DNA of 64,000 bases from assembly GCA_905221605.1 (NCBI GenBank), contig CAJNDS010002437.1, positions 349,001 through 413,000 of the forward strand, in the 5' to 3' direction. The position numbers and the translations under genes were made by a program. This document shows positions 52,309-62,554 of this stretch, piece by piece (position 1 is the stretch's first letter; every line of letters begins with the position of its first letter). The DNA comes from Symbiodinium natans (Eukaryota > Sar > Dinophyceae > Suessiales > Symbiodiniaceae). Below the pieces are notes generated by a model. That model did no database searches. It saw only the letters and a program-made list of their open reading frames with translations, and was not told the DNA's origin.

Positions 52309-52420
52309 GTTTAGGGTTTAGGGTTTAGGGTTTAGGGTTTAGGGTTTAGGGTTTAGGGTTTAGGGTTTAGGGTTTAGGGTTTAGGGTTTAGGGTTTAGGG
52401 TTTAGGGTTTAGGGTTTAGA
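52303..52420 (+). repeat. (TTTAGGG)n array, ~16 units
   Basis: Perfect units; begins at the donor of the exon at 52234. Confidence 0.95.
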
Positions 52421-52456
52421 CTTCCTGACGTTGTGATAGCGACCCTGTGAAGCGCC

Positions 52457-52967
52457 ATGGCTGCTGATGACGCAAACCTGTCTTCCGCACAGAAGAAGAT
52501 GGGCTTCACACAGGTGGAGGTGCACAGTAAACTGCAGCTGGGGGAGGGGCCTGCTTGGAGGTTCATGGTACTTATTAACCAATTGTAACTGTACTCATAA
52601 CCATATTAGGGCACTTGAGGGGCTTATAAGTGGGGTATAAGTACCGTTATAGTGGGTTAATAAGTGCCATGAACCTCCAAGCATAGAGTCTTATACATGG
52701 ATGGCAGCTTCAGTTCTCTTCAACCTTCTAAGTTCACAGGCCACTCAAGCACAGACGAGAACACACCCTCAATTCTTGCAATTCTGCGAAACACAGGTGT
52801 TAGAAGACACGAGCCGTTGCATGCCTTTAATATTGAACAGTGTCGCTTCGGTTTCCGCATTCAGCTTCATGCCACGCCTCACCTGTGCACGTTGCGATGC
52901 CGTTCGTAGGATCGAGGCATTACAAGTGCAGGTGGGCAGTAGCTTCCTTGTGGAATGTGGCTGCTGA
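52457..52967 (+). CDS. Two-exon gene, ~129 aa, intron is MITE B
   Basis: Exon 1, 52457-52560, from ATG in GCGCCATGG: MAADDANLSSAQKKMGFTQV...HSKLQLGEGPAW. Exon 2, 52682-52967: SIESYTWMAASVLFNLLSSQ...RLTCARCDAVRRIEALQVQV...FLVECGC, stop TGA 52965. Junction TTGGAG|GTTCATGG...CCTCCAAG|C leaves AG+C in phase. The 121-nt intron is MITE-B copy 5 minus its first seven bases. An in-frame TGA just upstream of the ATG supports the start. Exon 2 holds a CARC pair. Not recognised. Confidence 0.55.
52554..52681 (+). mobile_element. MITE family B, copy 5, used as an intron
   Basis: CTTGGAGGTTCATGGTACTT ... AAGTGCCATGAACCTCCAAG. Like copy 3 it follows GGGCCTG. Confidence 0.85.
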
Positions 52968-53223
52968 GCCAGCTGTGCACCTGCCTGGGCATCTAGGAAG
53001 GCAGGGCTCAGGAGAGGGAGGTGACCGCTCGGCGTCGCGGCTACGCATAGCGGCATAGCGGCTAGGCCGTAGCCAAGAATGAGCGACCGAAATGGAAGAT
53101 GCCATGTGACGTCAACGAAGACGTTGCTGGATTTAGGCTCTTTGCAGTCTATGACGGACATGCAGTGAAGCTGTCACGTTTGCAAAGGAGAATCTCCCCA
53201 TACATCTTCGGGGACAGTAGCTT

Positions 53224-53296
53224 GTCTGGGCTTGCTAAAGAAGAAGGACATCTGGATTTGCAATCCAGATGTCCTTCTTCTTTAGCAAGCACAGAC
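53224..53296. repeat. 73-bp palindrome inside the PP2C
   Basis: GTCTGGGCTTGCTAAAGAAG... mirrored by ...CTTCTTTAGCAAGCACAGAC; arms of 34 bp with one mismatch, a 28-bp perfect core and a 5-base loop TTGCA. Confidence 0.95.
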
Positions 53297-53312
53297 GTTC
53301 TTCTACCGTTGT

Positions 53313-53344
53313 GCTCGTCAACGTAGCCGGCTATGTTGACGAGC
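53313..53344. repeat. 32-bp palindrome
   Basis: GCTCGTCAACGTAGCC / GGCTATGTTGACGAGC, 16-bp arms, one mismatch, no loop. Confidence 0.9.
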
Positions 53345-54210
53345 ATGGGCAACGTGTGCTTCCACGCTGGCATCAAGGTGAATGGCATGATGAGTGAGCC
53401 TGAGGTGTTCCGGGTGGCGATTGAAGACGCCGTCGACTTCATCATGATTGGGTCAGATGGCATGTGGGATGCACTAAATGAACAGTTTGCTCTGACGCAC
53501 GCCCGCAAGGCACTCCGAACCACGGCAAAGCCGGAGGATGCCGCAGTTTCGATCCTGCAAAACGCGGGCAGGGTCAGCAAGGCAGACAACGCTGCAGTGG
53601 TTGTGATTGTGTTCAAGTTTCCGGGGCCGCTGCCAAAACGGCCAGCGGTGTAAAGAAAATCCTTGACGGAGTTGCAGGAATCAGCTGCGTAACCAAGTCC
53701 TAGACGGACGCACGTTTCCGGCGCAGGGCACGGCCGCTTCGCGAGCACCCCATGTATGCTCAGCCAGTAGGGCATCCACAGAAGATCACAGAAGTTTCCG
53801 AGCAGCGGGAGGGGCCGTGGGGTGCGATCAGGCGAGCCCGGACATGTCGGTTGCAAGCCCTAAACCGATGTGCCTGAAATCGCGTGGGAGGCACAGCCGT
53901 GCTCCAAGGATGACTGTGAGGCGGGTGGGTTTTGGGTTTAGGGTTTAGGGTTTTGGGTTTTGGGTTTAGGGTTTAGGGTTTAGGGGTCAAGGTCAAGGTG
54001 CCACTCTTTCATGATTCTTGTGCCTTTGCAAATAGTGCAAGTAGCATTGGGGAAAGCAGAATGAGGTACTCGAGGGTTTAGGGTTTCCGTGTTTAGGCAG
54101 ATGGTCTGTGAAGCGCACGGTGCACACATGGATGCCATGGCCAGCTGAGGCAAGGGCTTAGGGTTTGTTTGGTACCCAAAACCCTAAACTCGAAACCCTA
54201 AGCCCTCAGC

Positions 54211-54312
54211 TTGGGCGGTTCCCCCGTATACTAACAGTCCTTATTAGGGATTCTAGTACCCCCCTACTCTAATCCCCAAAAAAGGACTGTTAGCATAAGG
54301 GGGAACGCCCCA
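54211..54312. mobile_element. MITE family D, copy 2
   Basis: TTGGGCGGTTCCCCCGTATA ... TAAGGGGGAACGCCCCAA; interior CTAACAGTCCTTATTAGG. Confidence 0.8.
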
Positions 54313-54690
54313 ACCCTCAACCAGAATCCATGTCATAACAGGCTACTGCTCGAAGCCGCGCTGCTGATTCGGCACAGGCGCAGAGAGACAACTGGTGCGG
54401 CGAGGGGATGCGAGATATGGGAGCGTTCTCGGAAACATGGTCTAGGGTTTAGGGTTTAGGGTTTCGGGTCCTAGTACAATTCGGAGCCCTAAAGTATCTT
54501 GATAGTAGAGAGAGAGAGAGAGGCACCCAAAAGGGGCCATGATAGAAGGAATCCCCCCAGATGCAGGCTAGTCGTAGGCATGCGGGGTGTGGGGAGTCTT
54601 GTCAAAAGGCAACGGCTCTTGCGGCCGACAACGCGCGGAAATGCGCCGAGTCTCGTCCAAGAGCAGCGCACGTGTGAGCCGGAATGGAAA

Positions 54691-54813
54691 GTACTACTAT
54701 TTGCTTAAGAACCGTTCATAAAATGAAAGATATTATTCCTTATAAGGGTGATAAAGGGATTACTGTTTGTATTTTTCGCAAATAATGGAGTATTTTCGAG
54801 TTTCCTCAAGTAC
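54691..54813. mobile_element. MITE family E, copy 2
   Basis: GTACTACTATTTGCTTAAGA ... CTCAAGTAC; diverged right end. Confidence 0.5.
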
Positions 54814-54892
54814 GCCCTAAACACTACTCTGCCCTGGCACCCGGTCATAAGAGCCCCGACCCCAAAAACAACCCTAAAACCTACACGCCCCT

Positions 54893-54961
54893 AAACCCTA
54901 AACCCTAAACCCTAAACCCTAAACCCTAAACCCTAAACCCTAAACCCTAAACCCTAAACCC
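54893..54961 (-). repeat. (CCCTAAA)n array
   Basis: Nine units, then CACCCAAAAGCCCC. Confidence 0.9.
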
Positions 54962-55096
54962 ACCCAAAAGCCCCTATAAACCCGAAAAGAAGCGTCGAAG
55001 TGAGGATTACCTTCCAGCTTTTGGCTTCCTTGCCGAGAGCAGCACGGAGTGGAGCCCGAAGCACATGACCAGAGTGAAGCTGGAGGCCTTCGGGGG

Positions 55097-55232
55097 TTTA
55101 CTACTAAGTTGCTCAAGAACACCAAAAGAATTTAAAAGATAAAATAAACAAATAAATAAAAGCACAATAATCCCTATATTGCCCTTAATAAGGAAGAGAA
55201 CTTTATTTTTCCTGGGTTCTTGAGCAGTTAGT
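55097..55232. mobile_element. MITE family E, copy 3
   Basis: TTACTACTAAGTTGCTCAAG ... CTTGAGCAGTTAGTG, AT-rich centre. Confidence 0.6.
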
Positions 55233-55247
55233 GCTTGCGGGTTGAGG

Positions 55248-55348
55248 TTGGGATGTTCCTCCTTATACTCACAGTCCTAAATAGGGATTATCGTACCCCC
55301 TATTAGAATCCCTACGAAGAACTGCTACTATAAGGGGGAACATCCCAA
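55248..55348. mobile_element. MITE family D, copy 3
   Basis: TTGGGATGTTCCTCCTTATA ... TAAGGGGGAACATCCCAA. A TTGAGGG-variant repeat field (55360-55560) follows. Confidence 0.8.
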
Positions 55349-56571
55349 GGTTTACGGGTGGAGGGGTTGAGGGTGGAGGGTGGAGGGTTGAGTCCTTCGG
55401 GGTTGAGGGTTTACGGTTGAGGGGTTGAGGGTCTTAGGGTTAAATGGTCCATTTAGTACGGGCCCCTTGATTAACGGGGACCCCTCATAAACCCTATATG
55501 AAACCCAAGGGCCCTCACTTCAGAGCCCGTTCAAGAAGGTAAGGGTTGAGGGTTGAGGGTTTCGCTTTGCTGATGGGAAGGAATCTGTTGATGTAGGCCG
55601 ACAGTGATCTGATAGTGAGCTTTTGTTTTCAAATCGATTCGGCAACCCTAAACCCTACACCCTAAACCGCCTTTGCAGGCCCAACCGATGCTTGAAATCG
55701 TGGTACGTGGACATGAGGAGCCCGTATTGTGGGTCCTGAGGAATGGGTTTGCTGTAGCCATCCCAACATGACAAACGGCGCAGCAGAATGCTTTGACGGC
55801 ATTGCAAGAGTGCTTCAGTTTAGGGTTTAGGGTTTAGGGTTTAGGGTTTAGGGTTTAGGGTTTAGGGTTTAGGGTTAGCACCCACAAAGAAGGTAAAGTG
55901 AGCACGTTTCGGCGGTCTTAGGCGCCATGGATGCCCCCTCAACAACATCATCTCGCAGCAGAAGTGATGCAATAATATTATGAGCGCCTTTATGATTCAT
56001 GATTCCTTTATTGGCGCTCTTATGGTTATGGTATTATTAAAGATAGAGAGAGAGAGAGAGAACGTAGTGAGTGCATGAACTGTGAACAGGTATATGTTGC
56101 TGCAGAATGCTGTTTTGAGATGTTTTGAGTGCTCCGCCAGCGGCCTGTACCAGGACCTCCCAACTCCGGATATTGTTACTGACCCCCAAGCTTGAGAAGA
56201 GCACATGCACTTCCCATGAGCTTTATCAAACGAGCTCAGACTCTGGGTCCTAGGAGAGTGCCCTCTGGCATCCCCCCAAGCTCCACAATTGTTGGGTTTG
56301 CCGCCCCCACAGGAGCTGGGCTCACACACCTGGTACGTGCTCGATTGTGCCGTTTGGCGCCGCCCGGTCCGAAAGCGTAGCTGGCGTAGGTGTGAAGGGT
56401 TTTTGTTGGGCTTGGGGGATCTGAATCTGGGTCCGCCAGATGCCAGAATGACATGGATGTTTCACCTGTGCGTCCAAGAAGGCCCCTGCCTGGAATTCGC
56501 TCGCTCAGACTCTTGCTTGCAGCTTCAGCGAAACCAGGACGAGCAAGGGCTGGCGTCAAAGCAGCTTCAAG

Positions 56572-56930
56572 TGCACAAGCAGCTGCTGGATATCCGAGGA
56601 ATGGCGTTGCTACCGCAGACTGGCCCATTTGCGGCAAGGCTTGCACGATCCCATCAAGGACTTCTCACACCTTAGCAGGGTGGGGCACGCAACAGCGGTT
56701 TCGGGTTTAGGGTTTAGGTCCAGTTTAGGGTTTAGGGTTTGGGGTTTAGGGTTGGTGGTGGCCCATCGCGGACAGGAAATTTTGGGATCTGGCTACGAGT
56801 GCTTCTCGGCCACACCCTTCGCAGGGCTTGGCGGACGCAGCGGGACGACCTCGCGTCTGAGAAGTTGGTGCCCAAGCCTCGGATGTTGTTCAGCAACCTG
56901 GAACCCGAAACCCTCATACCATCCCTTTAA
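56572..56930 (+). CDS. Two-exon gene (5' incomplete), basic protein
   Basis: Exon 1, 56572-56704 (CTSSCWISEEWRCYRRLAHL...LHDPIKDFSHLSRVGHATAV). Exon 2, 56776-56930 (NFGIWLRVLLGHTLRRAWRT...LASEKLVPKPRMLFSNLEPE, stop TAA 56928). Junction G|GTTTAGGG...CGGACAG|GA, in phase; the 71-nt intron is TTTAGGG/TTTGGGG. Arg/Trp-rich, with a CCAAGCCTCGG-coded KPRM stretch. Not recognised. Confidence 0.5.
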
Positions 56931-57193
56931 GGCGTTTTTCAGGGTTTCAGGGCCTCAGGGTCTAGGAGTCTAGGGCTTACAGGAGCTTTGGATGGTTTAG
57001 GGTTCACAGTAAGGGTCTAAAACCCAAACCCTCAGACCCTCAACAGAATTTGTTGGAGATAAGCCTCTGTCTGTGACTTGTGACCAATCAAGGCCAGACC
57101 TTATGCCGCTGCATCAATGCAGCTGAAGCGCCTCCCCTTGTGGACGGGTCCTCGGGTGTGGCTTTTGGGGCCTTCAGTGAGGCTTTGAAGCTT

Positions 57194-57302
57194 ACCAGGA
57201 TGGGTTATTCTACCCTATAACCCGCTATTCCACCCTATAACCCCTAATAAAGGCCCTTTCTAGGGTCGATTGTTGGGGATTATAAGGCCAGCCCATCCTG
57301 GT
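57194..57302. mobile_element. MITE family H
   Basis: ACCAGGATGGGTTATTCTAC ... GGCCAGCCCATCCTGGT; a related smaller copy at about 57413-57482 (GGGCTACTATAGCCTC...GAGGCCCC). Confidence 0.65.
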
Positions 57303-57539
57303 ATACTGGCTCCAGGAATCCATGATGCAGTGGGACCCACTCCAGGCATCCATCACTTTGCAGCTACTGGCTGCCCCGGCCAAGGCCTTGTTCAGAGCCG
57401 AGTCATGCTGCATGGGCTACTATAGCCTCTAACCCCTTAGAAATGCCCTTGATAGGGTTGGTTAGGGGAGGTTATGAGGCCCCTAAACCCTAAACCCTAA
57501 ATGCTGGATGCTGCAATCGCTCGCATGAGAAGTGACCAG

Positions 57540-57728
57540 CCACGGCTCGCAGTTTACCAGCAGGGTGTCGTCTTCAAACCGATGCCCAAGAGCTGGGTTT
57601 AGGGTTTAGGGTTTAGGGTTGAGGGTTTAGGGTTTAGGGTTTAGGGTTTAGGGTTTAGGGTTTAGGGTTTAGGGTTTAGGGTTTAGGACGAGCATGCCCT
57701 TTGCACACTTTCTTGTGGAGATGCATAA
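57540..57728 (+). CDS. Two exons separated by a pure telomere-repeat intron
   Basis: Exon 57540-57596 (PRLAVYQQGVVFKPMPKSW; the frame stays open upstream to about 57500, MLDAAIARMRSDQ). Exon 57687-57728 (DEHALCTLSCGDA, stop TAA 57726). Junction TGG|GTTTAGGG...GTTTAG|GAC, phase 0. The 90-nt intron is TTTAGGG from its first to its last base, apart from one TTGAGGG. An alternative reading from ATG 57695 gives 47 codons. Confidence 0.45.
57597..57686 (+). repeat. (TTTAGGG)13 array, complete intron
   Basis: Begins G|GTTTAG and ends TTTAG|G at phase-matched exon borders. Confidence 0.85.
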
Positions 57729-57949
57729 TGTCAAGTCTGCTGCTGGAGGACGTTGCTATGATCGCACTGGCCCGCACATGCGAGGAGGACTTCGTAGCAG
57801 ACCGAAGCATAAAAAGCAATTAATTATCTTAATATGATCCCTTGCCGAATGACTCTTGGAAGCGCGGAGAGGAGGATCCCAGTGATTTGACTGGCATTTC
57901 CAACGCCAGAAGCTCAGAGAACAAACGCTCGCGGTAAGCACATGGATGT

Positions 57950-58046
57950 CATGGGTTCCCTTACTACTCCCCTCTTTACTACCTATAAGTTCCCCCTAAT
58001 TAAGGTTCTTTAAGGGAACCCAGGGGGGGTAGTAGGGGAACCCAGG
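57950..58046. mobile_element. MITE family I
   Basis: CATGGGTTCCCTTACTACTC ... GTAGTAGGGGAACCCAGGATG inverted ends, GT in the left end. 58047-59456 has no supported gene; 58985-59045 and 59222-59290 are a diverged ~60-bp direct duplication. Confidence 0.7.
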
Positions 58047-59456
58047 ATGCCGGGTTTCGGCTGCGAGCCCATCCAGGGTCCCTGAGCCCCATGCTCTCCA
58101 AGGTGTGACATTCTGGCAGTTGGCCAAATCGGTCCCAAAGTGAGACTCTGCAGCCTGTGCTAAAGGCACGGTGACTTTCGACTGCCAGACACTGCCTCAC
58201 GCTTCCCAACCGAATTGCAGTGTACCTTCGCTGGACGAGCAGCGCGGACATCAGACTTGGAAGTGGCAATTTCAAACGACATTGCCGCTTGCACTCAGAC
58301 AGGTGTGGCCCGCAGCCAGCACAAAGTTGCCCGAGCATAGTCGCAAAGTGCAAGGAAGCATCCTCTTACCCCAAAGCATGGAGAATCTTGCTACTTGAAG
58401 AGGTCTTGGGTCAGCTTCGAGCAGCAGCCTTAGCAGCTTCATGCAGGTCCCCGCAAAGTACCTTAGAATCGTGCGGAACCTTCAAGCCCAACTATGCCTC
58501 GCACGTCCTAAGCCCGGACCCTGACCTCCCTTAAGCAGGGCTTCGGGGTTTATACGGTATAGGGTTTAGGGTTTAGGGCTTAGTCCAAAACTGAGATCAG
58601 ACTGCCAAGACCTGCCAAGGCCAAGACCAGGCTTTCTTGAAGCAACGCCAGTTCCGCAGGCAAGTTGCTTGGACGTTTTTGGGAGGGGCACGATCGAGGA
58701 TTTTGATATGGTGAGTTTTCAAAAAGCCTGGTTCTTATAGAAGGGCACACGACGAACCATGATCTAATCAACTTTATGTCTTCGTTATGCGGCGGCCCCC
58801 CATGTACAGCTCCTGAAACACCAATGTGGCGATAGTCTGGCGCTGGCTTCGCTCTAGCACTCAGTCTAAAGAGTGTAGGTATGCTTGAACAGAAAGAAAG
58901 GTACGCATGCAGGCATTTGGCCCCAAGTTGGAGTTGCAACATCTGCTGTGAACAGTTAGGAACTAGGTGTCGGCGGGGCTTGGGGCTGGAAACCATTGTT
59001 CCCAACCTCACCTTTTCAAAGCCGGCAGGTTGGGAATCATATTGAAACACGGTTCATATTACTGTTATTGGTGAGTGTATATAAGGTTCCTTTTAATATT
59101 GGTGAGTGTATATACTGGGTGTCCTTTTGGGGGTACAAGAAATATAAACCCTACTTCGTATGGTCATGCTTTTGGCATGTGCTCTGGGCCTGGAAAGTAC
59201 CACGCCAGCGAAGCGCGGTGTTGGCTCGTTTTGGGGCCGGCAACCGTTGATCCCCACCCTCCCTTTTCGAGCCAAGAGGGCTGCAAATCATGGTCCTGAC
59301 ACTTGCAGGGGCTAAACACACCATGCCAACAAACATTTGGCACGTTCATGGTCTTGAAAATCAGCGGGTTGCCAGCACGGCGCTAGTACGGCATTAGCAA
59401 ATTGTGCACGCACCTGGGTTTTCCAGACATTCGGTCACTGAGATCGGCTTTCAGAC

Positions 59457-59954
59457 GTGATGGTCAGAAAATTTCGTTTTCGCAGAAGTTGGAAGAACTC
59501 TCGCTGTGTGGGTGAGAGTCTCAGCGAGACTTGCCATTTTGGTGAACTTCGAGGGTTTTATGTGGACGTGGGCGTGGCCGGGGTCAGCTGTTTATCACAC
59601 TCCTGGAGGGTATGTTTTTGTCAGCTTTGGGGCGTTGTGAGTTTTTTTTGGATCCGGGGATGCGTGATTCGTCTTATGTACCTGCGCCGTACTCAGCACA
59701 CAATACACGGGCACTTGCCGCCACCAATCAAGGCCGTGCTATGGCAAGGGCACCTTCGGTTTTCATTTTTCTGTGTTGCCATTGATCCCTTAATTTGTGC
59801 CCTACGTGATGTCTGTAGGTGTGTTCGCCTCACTGCCTATATGGACAGCAAGAGTACAGCGTGCGAAGGGCTGAAGCGGCTCGCTGCAGCACAAAAACCC
59901 TTTGAATTCTCACGGCTTAGAGAACTCCTTCAGACAGGCAAGCCGAGCAAATAG
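59457..59954 (+). pseudogene. Possible LINE-type reverse transcriptase relic
   Basis: 165-codon ORF. Its C-terminal part WQGHLRFSFFCVAIDPLICA then CVRLTAYMDSKST lines up with the non-LTR RT pattern (QGCPLS..LF.LAIDPLLR...v.aYADD), with CPLS and the second Asp lost. The N-terminal half has no match I can see. It is a guess from a short motif; could be a chance ORF. Confidence 0.3.
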
Positions 59955-60970
59955 CACCACATGCTCGATCTTCTGAGCTCACCAATGCGCCGGTTTCCCT
60001 GTGCCCTTCATGGCTTTCAACCTGTTTTGGCCCTTATCCTGTTGTCTTTGCGCAGCTGCCGCTTGCCGTGATGTGATGTCCCACAGTCCAAACGAGATTT
60101 GCCAAAATGGTAAGGCTGGATTTTCTGGAGTTGTAAGCTTCAGGGTCGAGACGAAGAGAAAGTGCAGACTCGCACAGGAGTCCTTGGCCGGCGCAGCCAC
60201 GCGCGTGACGCTGGTTCTGCGGGTGACGTCATTGGCACCCACCTAAGTCTTGGAATCACCCAGAGTTCCTGGCATACAGTGAAGAGAGTCCCAGAGACTC
60301 TTCCAGAATTACGCGTGTGAAGCTCGATCAGCTGCGAGGTGCGTTTCATGGAAGCTGCTCCCGTCATGCTGGAAGTGTGGGCTCCGCCATCTTATCTTCT
60401 GGAGGCAGGGGGTATCTGTGAAAGTAACGGGCAAGGCTGCAGCATCTCAAAAAACAACAGGGAGCTGCAAAGCAGTTGCGGACCGTAAATGGGATGTCAA
60501 AATGGATACGTTGGAGAAATTGGCACTGTATTCAGATCTGTGAAAGAGGGACAGTGTCCATCTCAGCTGGCACACATGGTATGGCCGCGCACTGCCACGC
60601 ACCTGGCTCCTCACAGTGAGACAGAGACTTGATCTTGTGACGATCGGGAGAGCTTGAAAGGCAAACTGTCTCGGAAACGGCTCGACGACGTCCAGCCTGC
60701 CGTTTGCACAGACGTGCAACTCATTCGGGCGCTTAGCACAGGTCGGTGGGGAGGGAGTCGGTTTTGAGTCAACTCTTCCAGCTTCGTTGTCTGTGTGCAG
60801 GTCACAGGCACCTTGCCTGCAGAACTCACAGTGTGGGAGCTCGAGCCTTACACCTCACAGAGAAGCAATGACAACAGTAACAACAGGGGTCATGTAGTAC
60901 TACTTCTTACTCGCAACTTACGAGTGGCAGCTGGCAACCAGCAAGTGCCCTCTAGTAATGGCTAGCACCA

Positions 60971-62244
60971 ATGAGAAACTTCAAGTCGGGTTTGCTTACA
61001 GGCCCGTGCCTGGCATCAACTCGCAACAATCTGCACGACTGGAGGCGGGAGGTCAGCTATGAGCTCAACCTGGGCGTGGCCCAAAACGGTGACCTCGCCA
61101 GCAACTCGGACAACAGCGACTCGACAGCAAAGAGCTCATCAGGTCCCATCTCACAACGACCTCCTGCGAAGTGGATATGGGGGGTTTACGAAAGTAGGGG
61201 GCCAAAAATAGAGCCCCCAAATAGAAAGATTCCCTTATGAGAGCCCCAATAAGGTACCCGAATTTCGGAAACCACCATATGACTAAATTTTAAATGGTTT
61301 CGGCCAGGTTGGCAGGCCCAGCTGTGGCAAGTCGTTCCTGCGAACGTTTCGGATGCGAGCCTTGGAGTGTTTAAGTATGGCAACTAAAGCTATCACCGTA
61401 TTCAGGTACGTAGTCAAACTCTAAACCCGAAACCGCAAACCCTAAACGGTAAACCCTAGAACCCTAAACCCCTAAACCCCTAAAACCCTAAAACCCTAAA
61501 ACCCGAAAACCCGAAAACCCGAAAACCCTAAAACCCTAAAACCCTAAAACCCTGAAACCCTGAAACCCTAAAACCCTAAAACCCTAAACCCTTAACCCTA
61601 AACCCATATCCATGGACCCCCTTAAGTCAACCGTAAAGCCTTAATCACCTTTGGCTCCCAGGAGTGAGGAAGTTCCTCTCACCGTGGGTCCTGCAATAGT
61701 TGTGAGAGACTCGGCTTGAAGAATTAGGGTTTAGGGTTTAGGGTTTAGGGTTCAGGGTTTCGGGTTTAGGGTTTAGGGCTAGGGTCTAGGGTTTAGGGTT
61801 CAGTTCAGGGTTCAGGGTTTAGGGTTTAGGGTTTTTTTGGTTTAGGGAAGAGCCTTGGTGAAGATAGCTCCCTAAACCTCAAATGCTGCCCTGTCCGGTT
61901 GCCTACTTGTAGGAGACGCTGCTGTGTGGCAACCCGGTGCCGTGGGCCTCGAATCGCAGATCTTGCGCACGGATGCCACTTGCACAGCAGGGAGAGAGAT
62001 CTTCCAGATTCCTGAGCTTGTCAATGAAATGTGATTCTCACCTCCCTAAACCCAAACCCTGAACCCTAAACCCCAAACCCCAAACCCCAAACCCCAAACC
62101 CTAAACCCTAAAACCCAAACCCTAAACCCCAAACCCTAAACCCTAAACCCTGCGGCAAATCGAAAGGACAGGCTGCTCGTGATTGACACCACGTGGTTGG
62201 AAACAAAGGGCCTCGTCGTTGGAGCTTCCGAAGCTGCGGCTTGA
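60971..62244 (+). CDS. Five-exon gene with a P-loop (Walker A) motif
   Basis: Exons 60971-61183 (ATG; HDWRREVSYELNLGVAQN...SSGPISQRPPAKWIWG), 61308-61405 (VGRPSCGKSFLRTFRMRAL...MATKAITVF), 61662-61687 (SEEVPLTV), 61913-62030 (DAAVWQPGAVGLESQILRTD...GREIFQIPELVNE), 62172-62244 (LLVIDTTWLETKGLVVGASE, stop TGA 62242). Four in-phase junctions; GGG|GTTTACG...GGCCAG|GTT is MITE-A copy 14, AG|GTACGT...CCCAG|G holds CCCTAAAA repeats, AT|GTGATT...GACAG|G holds CCCTAAA/CCCCAAA. GRPSCGKS fits GxxxxGKS and MLLVIDTT could be a Walker B strand, so an NTP-binding role is inferred. Exon 3 (26 nt) is the weakest. ~185 aa, family not named. Confidence 0.5.
61178..61280. mobile_element. MITE family A, copy 14, within an intron
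   Basis: ATGGGGGGTTTACGAAAGTA ... GAATTTCGGAAACCACCAT; flanked by ATAT/CATAT. Provides the GTTTACG donor of the gene at 60971. Confidence 0.75.
61415..61610 (-). repeat. Variant array: CCCTAAAA and CCCGAAAA 8-mers among CCCTAAA
   Basis: About 24 units; a central block of ~14 is 8 bp long (CCCTAAAA/CCCGAAAA/CCCTGAAA), i.e. an extra A relative to the telomere unit. Lies in intron 2 of the gene at 60971. Confidence 0.85.
62045..62155 (-). repeat. CCCTAAA array with a CCCCAAA block
   Basis: Four consecutive CCCCAAA units inside CCCTAAA units; within the last intron of the gene at 60971. Confidence 0.85.
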
Positions 62245-62554
62245 TCGCACAGATCCTGCATAACGTGGCAGGTTTAGGGTTTAGGGTTTAGGGTTTAGGG
62301 TTTAGGGTTTAGGGTTAAAAGTTAAAAGTTAAAATAGCAGAACAACGTAATAACATAATGACTCAAGAACATAATACCATACCAATATAATAGCAGAATT
62401 AGAGCCATAATCTAACTCGAACGGCAACAAAGGAGCTTGTTTTGGCTGGGTTGTCGTTGATTGTCTTTTCAAGAGCCAGTGCTTGCACACATAGTCTAAA
62501 CCCTCAACCCTAAACCCTAAACCCTAAACCCTAATCAGGCTGTGCTCCTGGCAG

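Larger units (their letters stand above)
53072..53653 (+). pseudogene. PP2C-type protein phosphatase, fragmented
   Basis: One frame carries the two ends of a PPM/PP2C domain. N-terminal metal-binding motif FRLFAVYDGHA at about 53132-53164 (family consensus FAVYDGHGG). C-terminal DFIMIGSDGMWDAL (about 53436-53478; consensus SDGLWD) and VSKADNAAVVVIVFKF (about 53571-53620; consensus DN.TVVVV), stop TAA 53651. The central ~130 residues of a normal domain (including GDSR) are missing. In their place are a 73-bp palindrome (53224-53296), an in-frame stop at 53324 and a second palindrome (53313-53344). Either the middle is an intron built from a foldback element plus lost exons, or the gene is dead. 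Active PP2Cs dephosphorylate Ser/Thr with two metal ions. Confidence 0.7.
53654..56571. other. Repeat-dominated block
   Basis: TTTAGGG tracts at 53935-53985, 54442-54470 and 55816-55876 (+), the CCCTAAA array at 54893, a TTGAGGG variant field, and the D and E MITEs listed separately. Between them I see only short open pieces without a supported splice chain. Confidence 0.45.

Noticed and set aside
53149-53856. 235-aa minus-strand ORF
   Set aside because: Antisense shadow of the PP2C exons, which carry recognisable family motifs on the plus strand.
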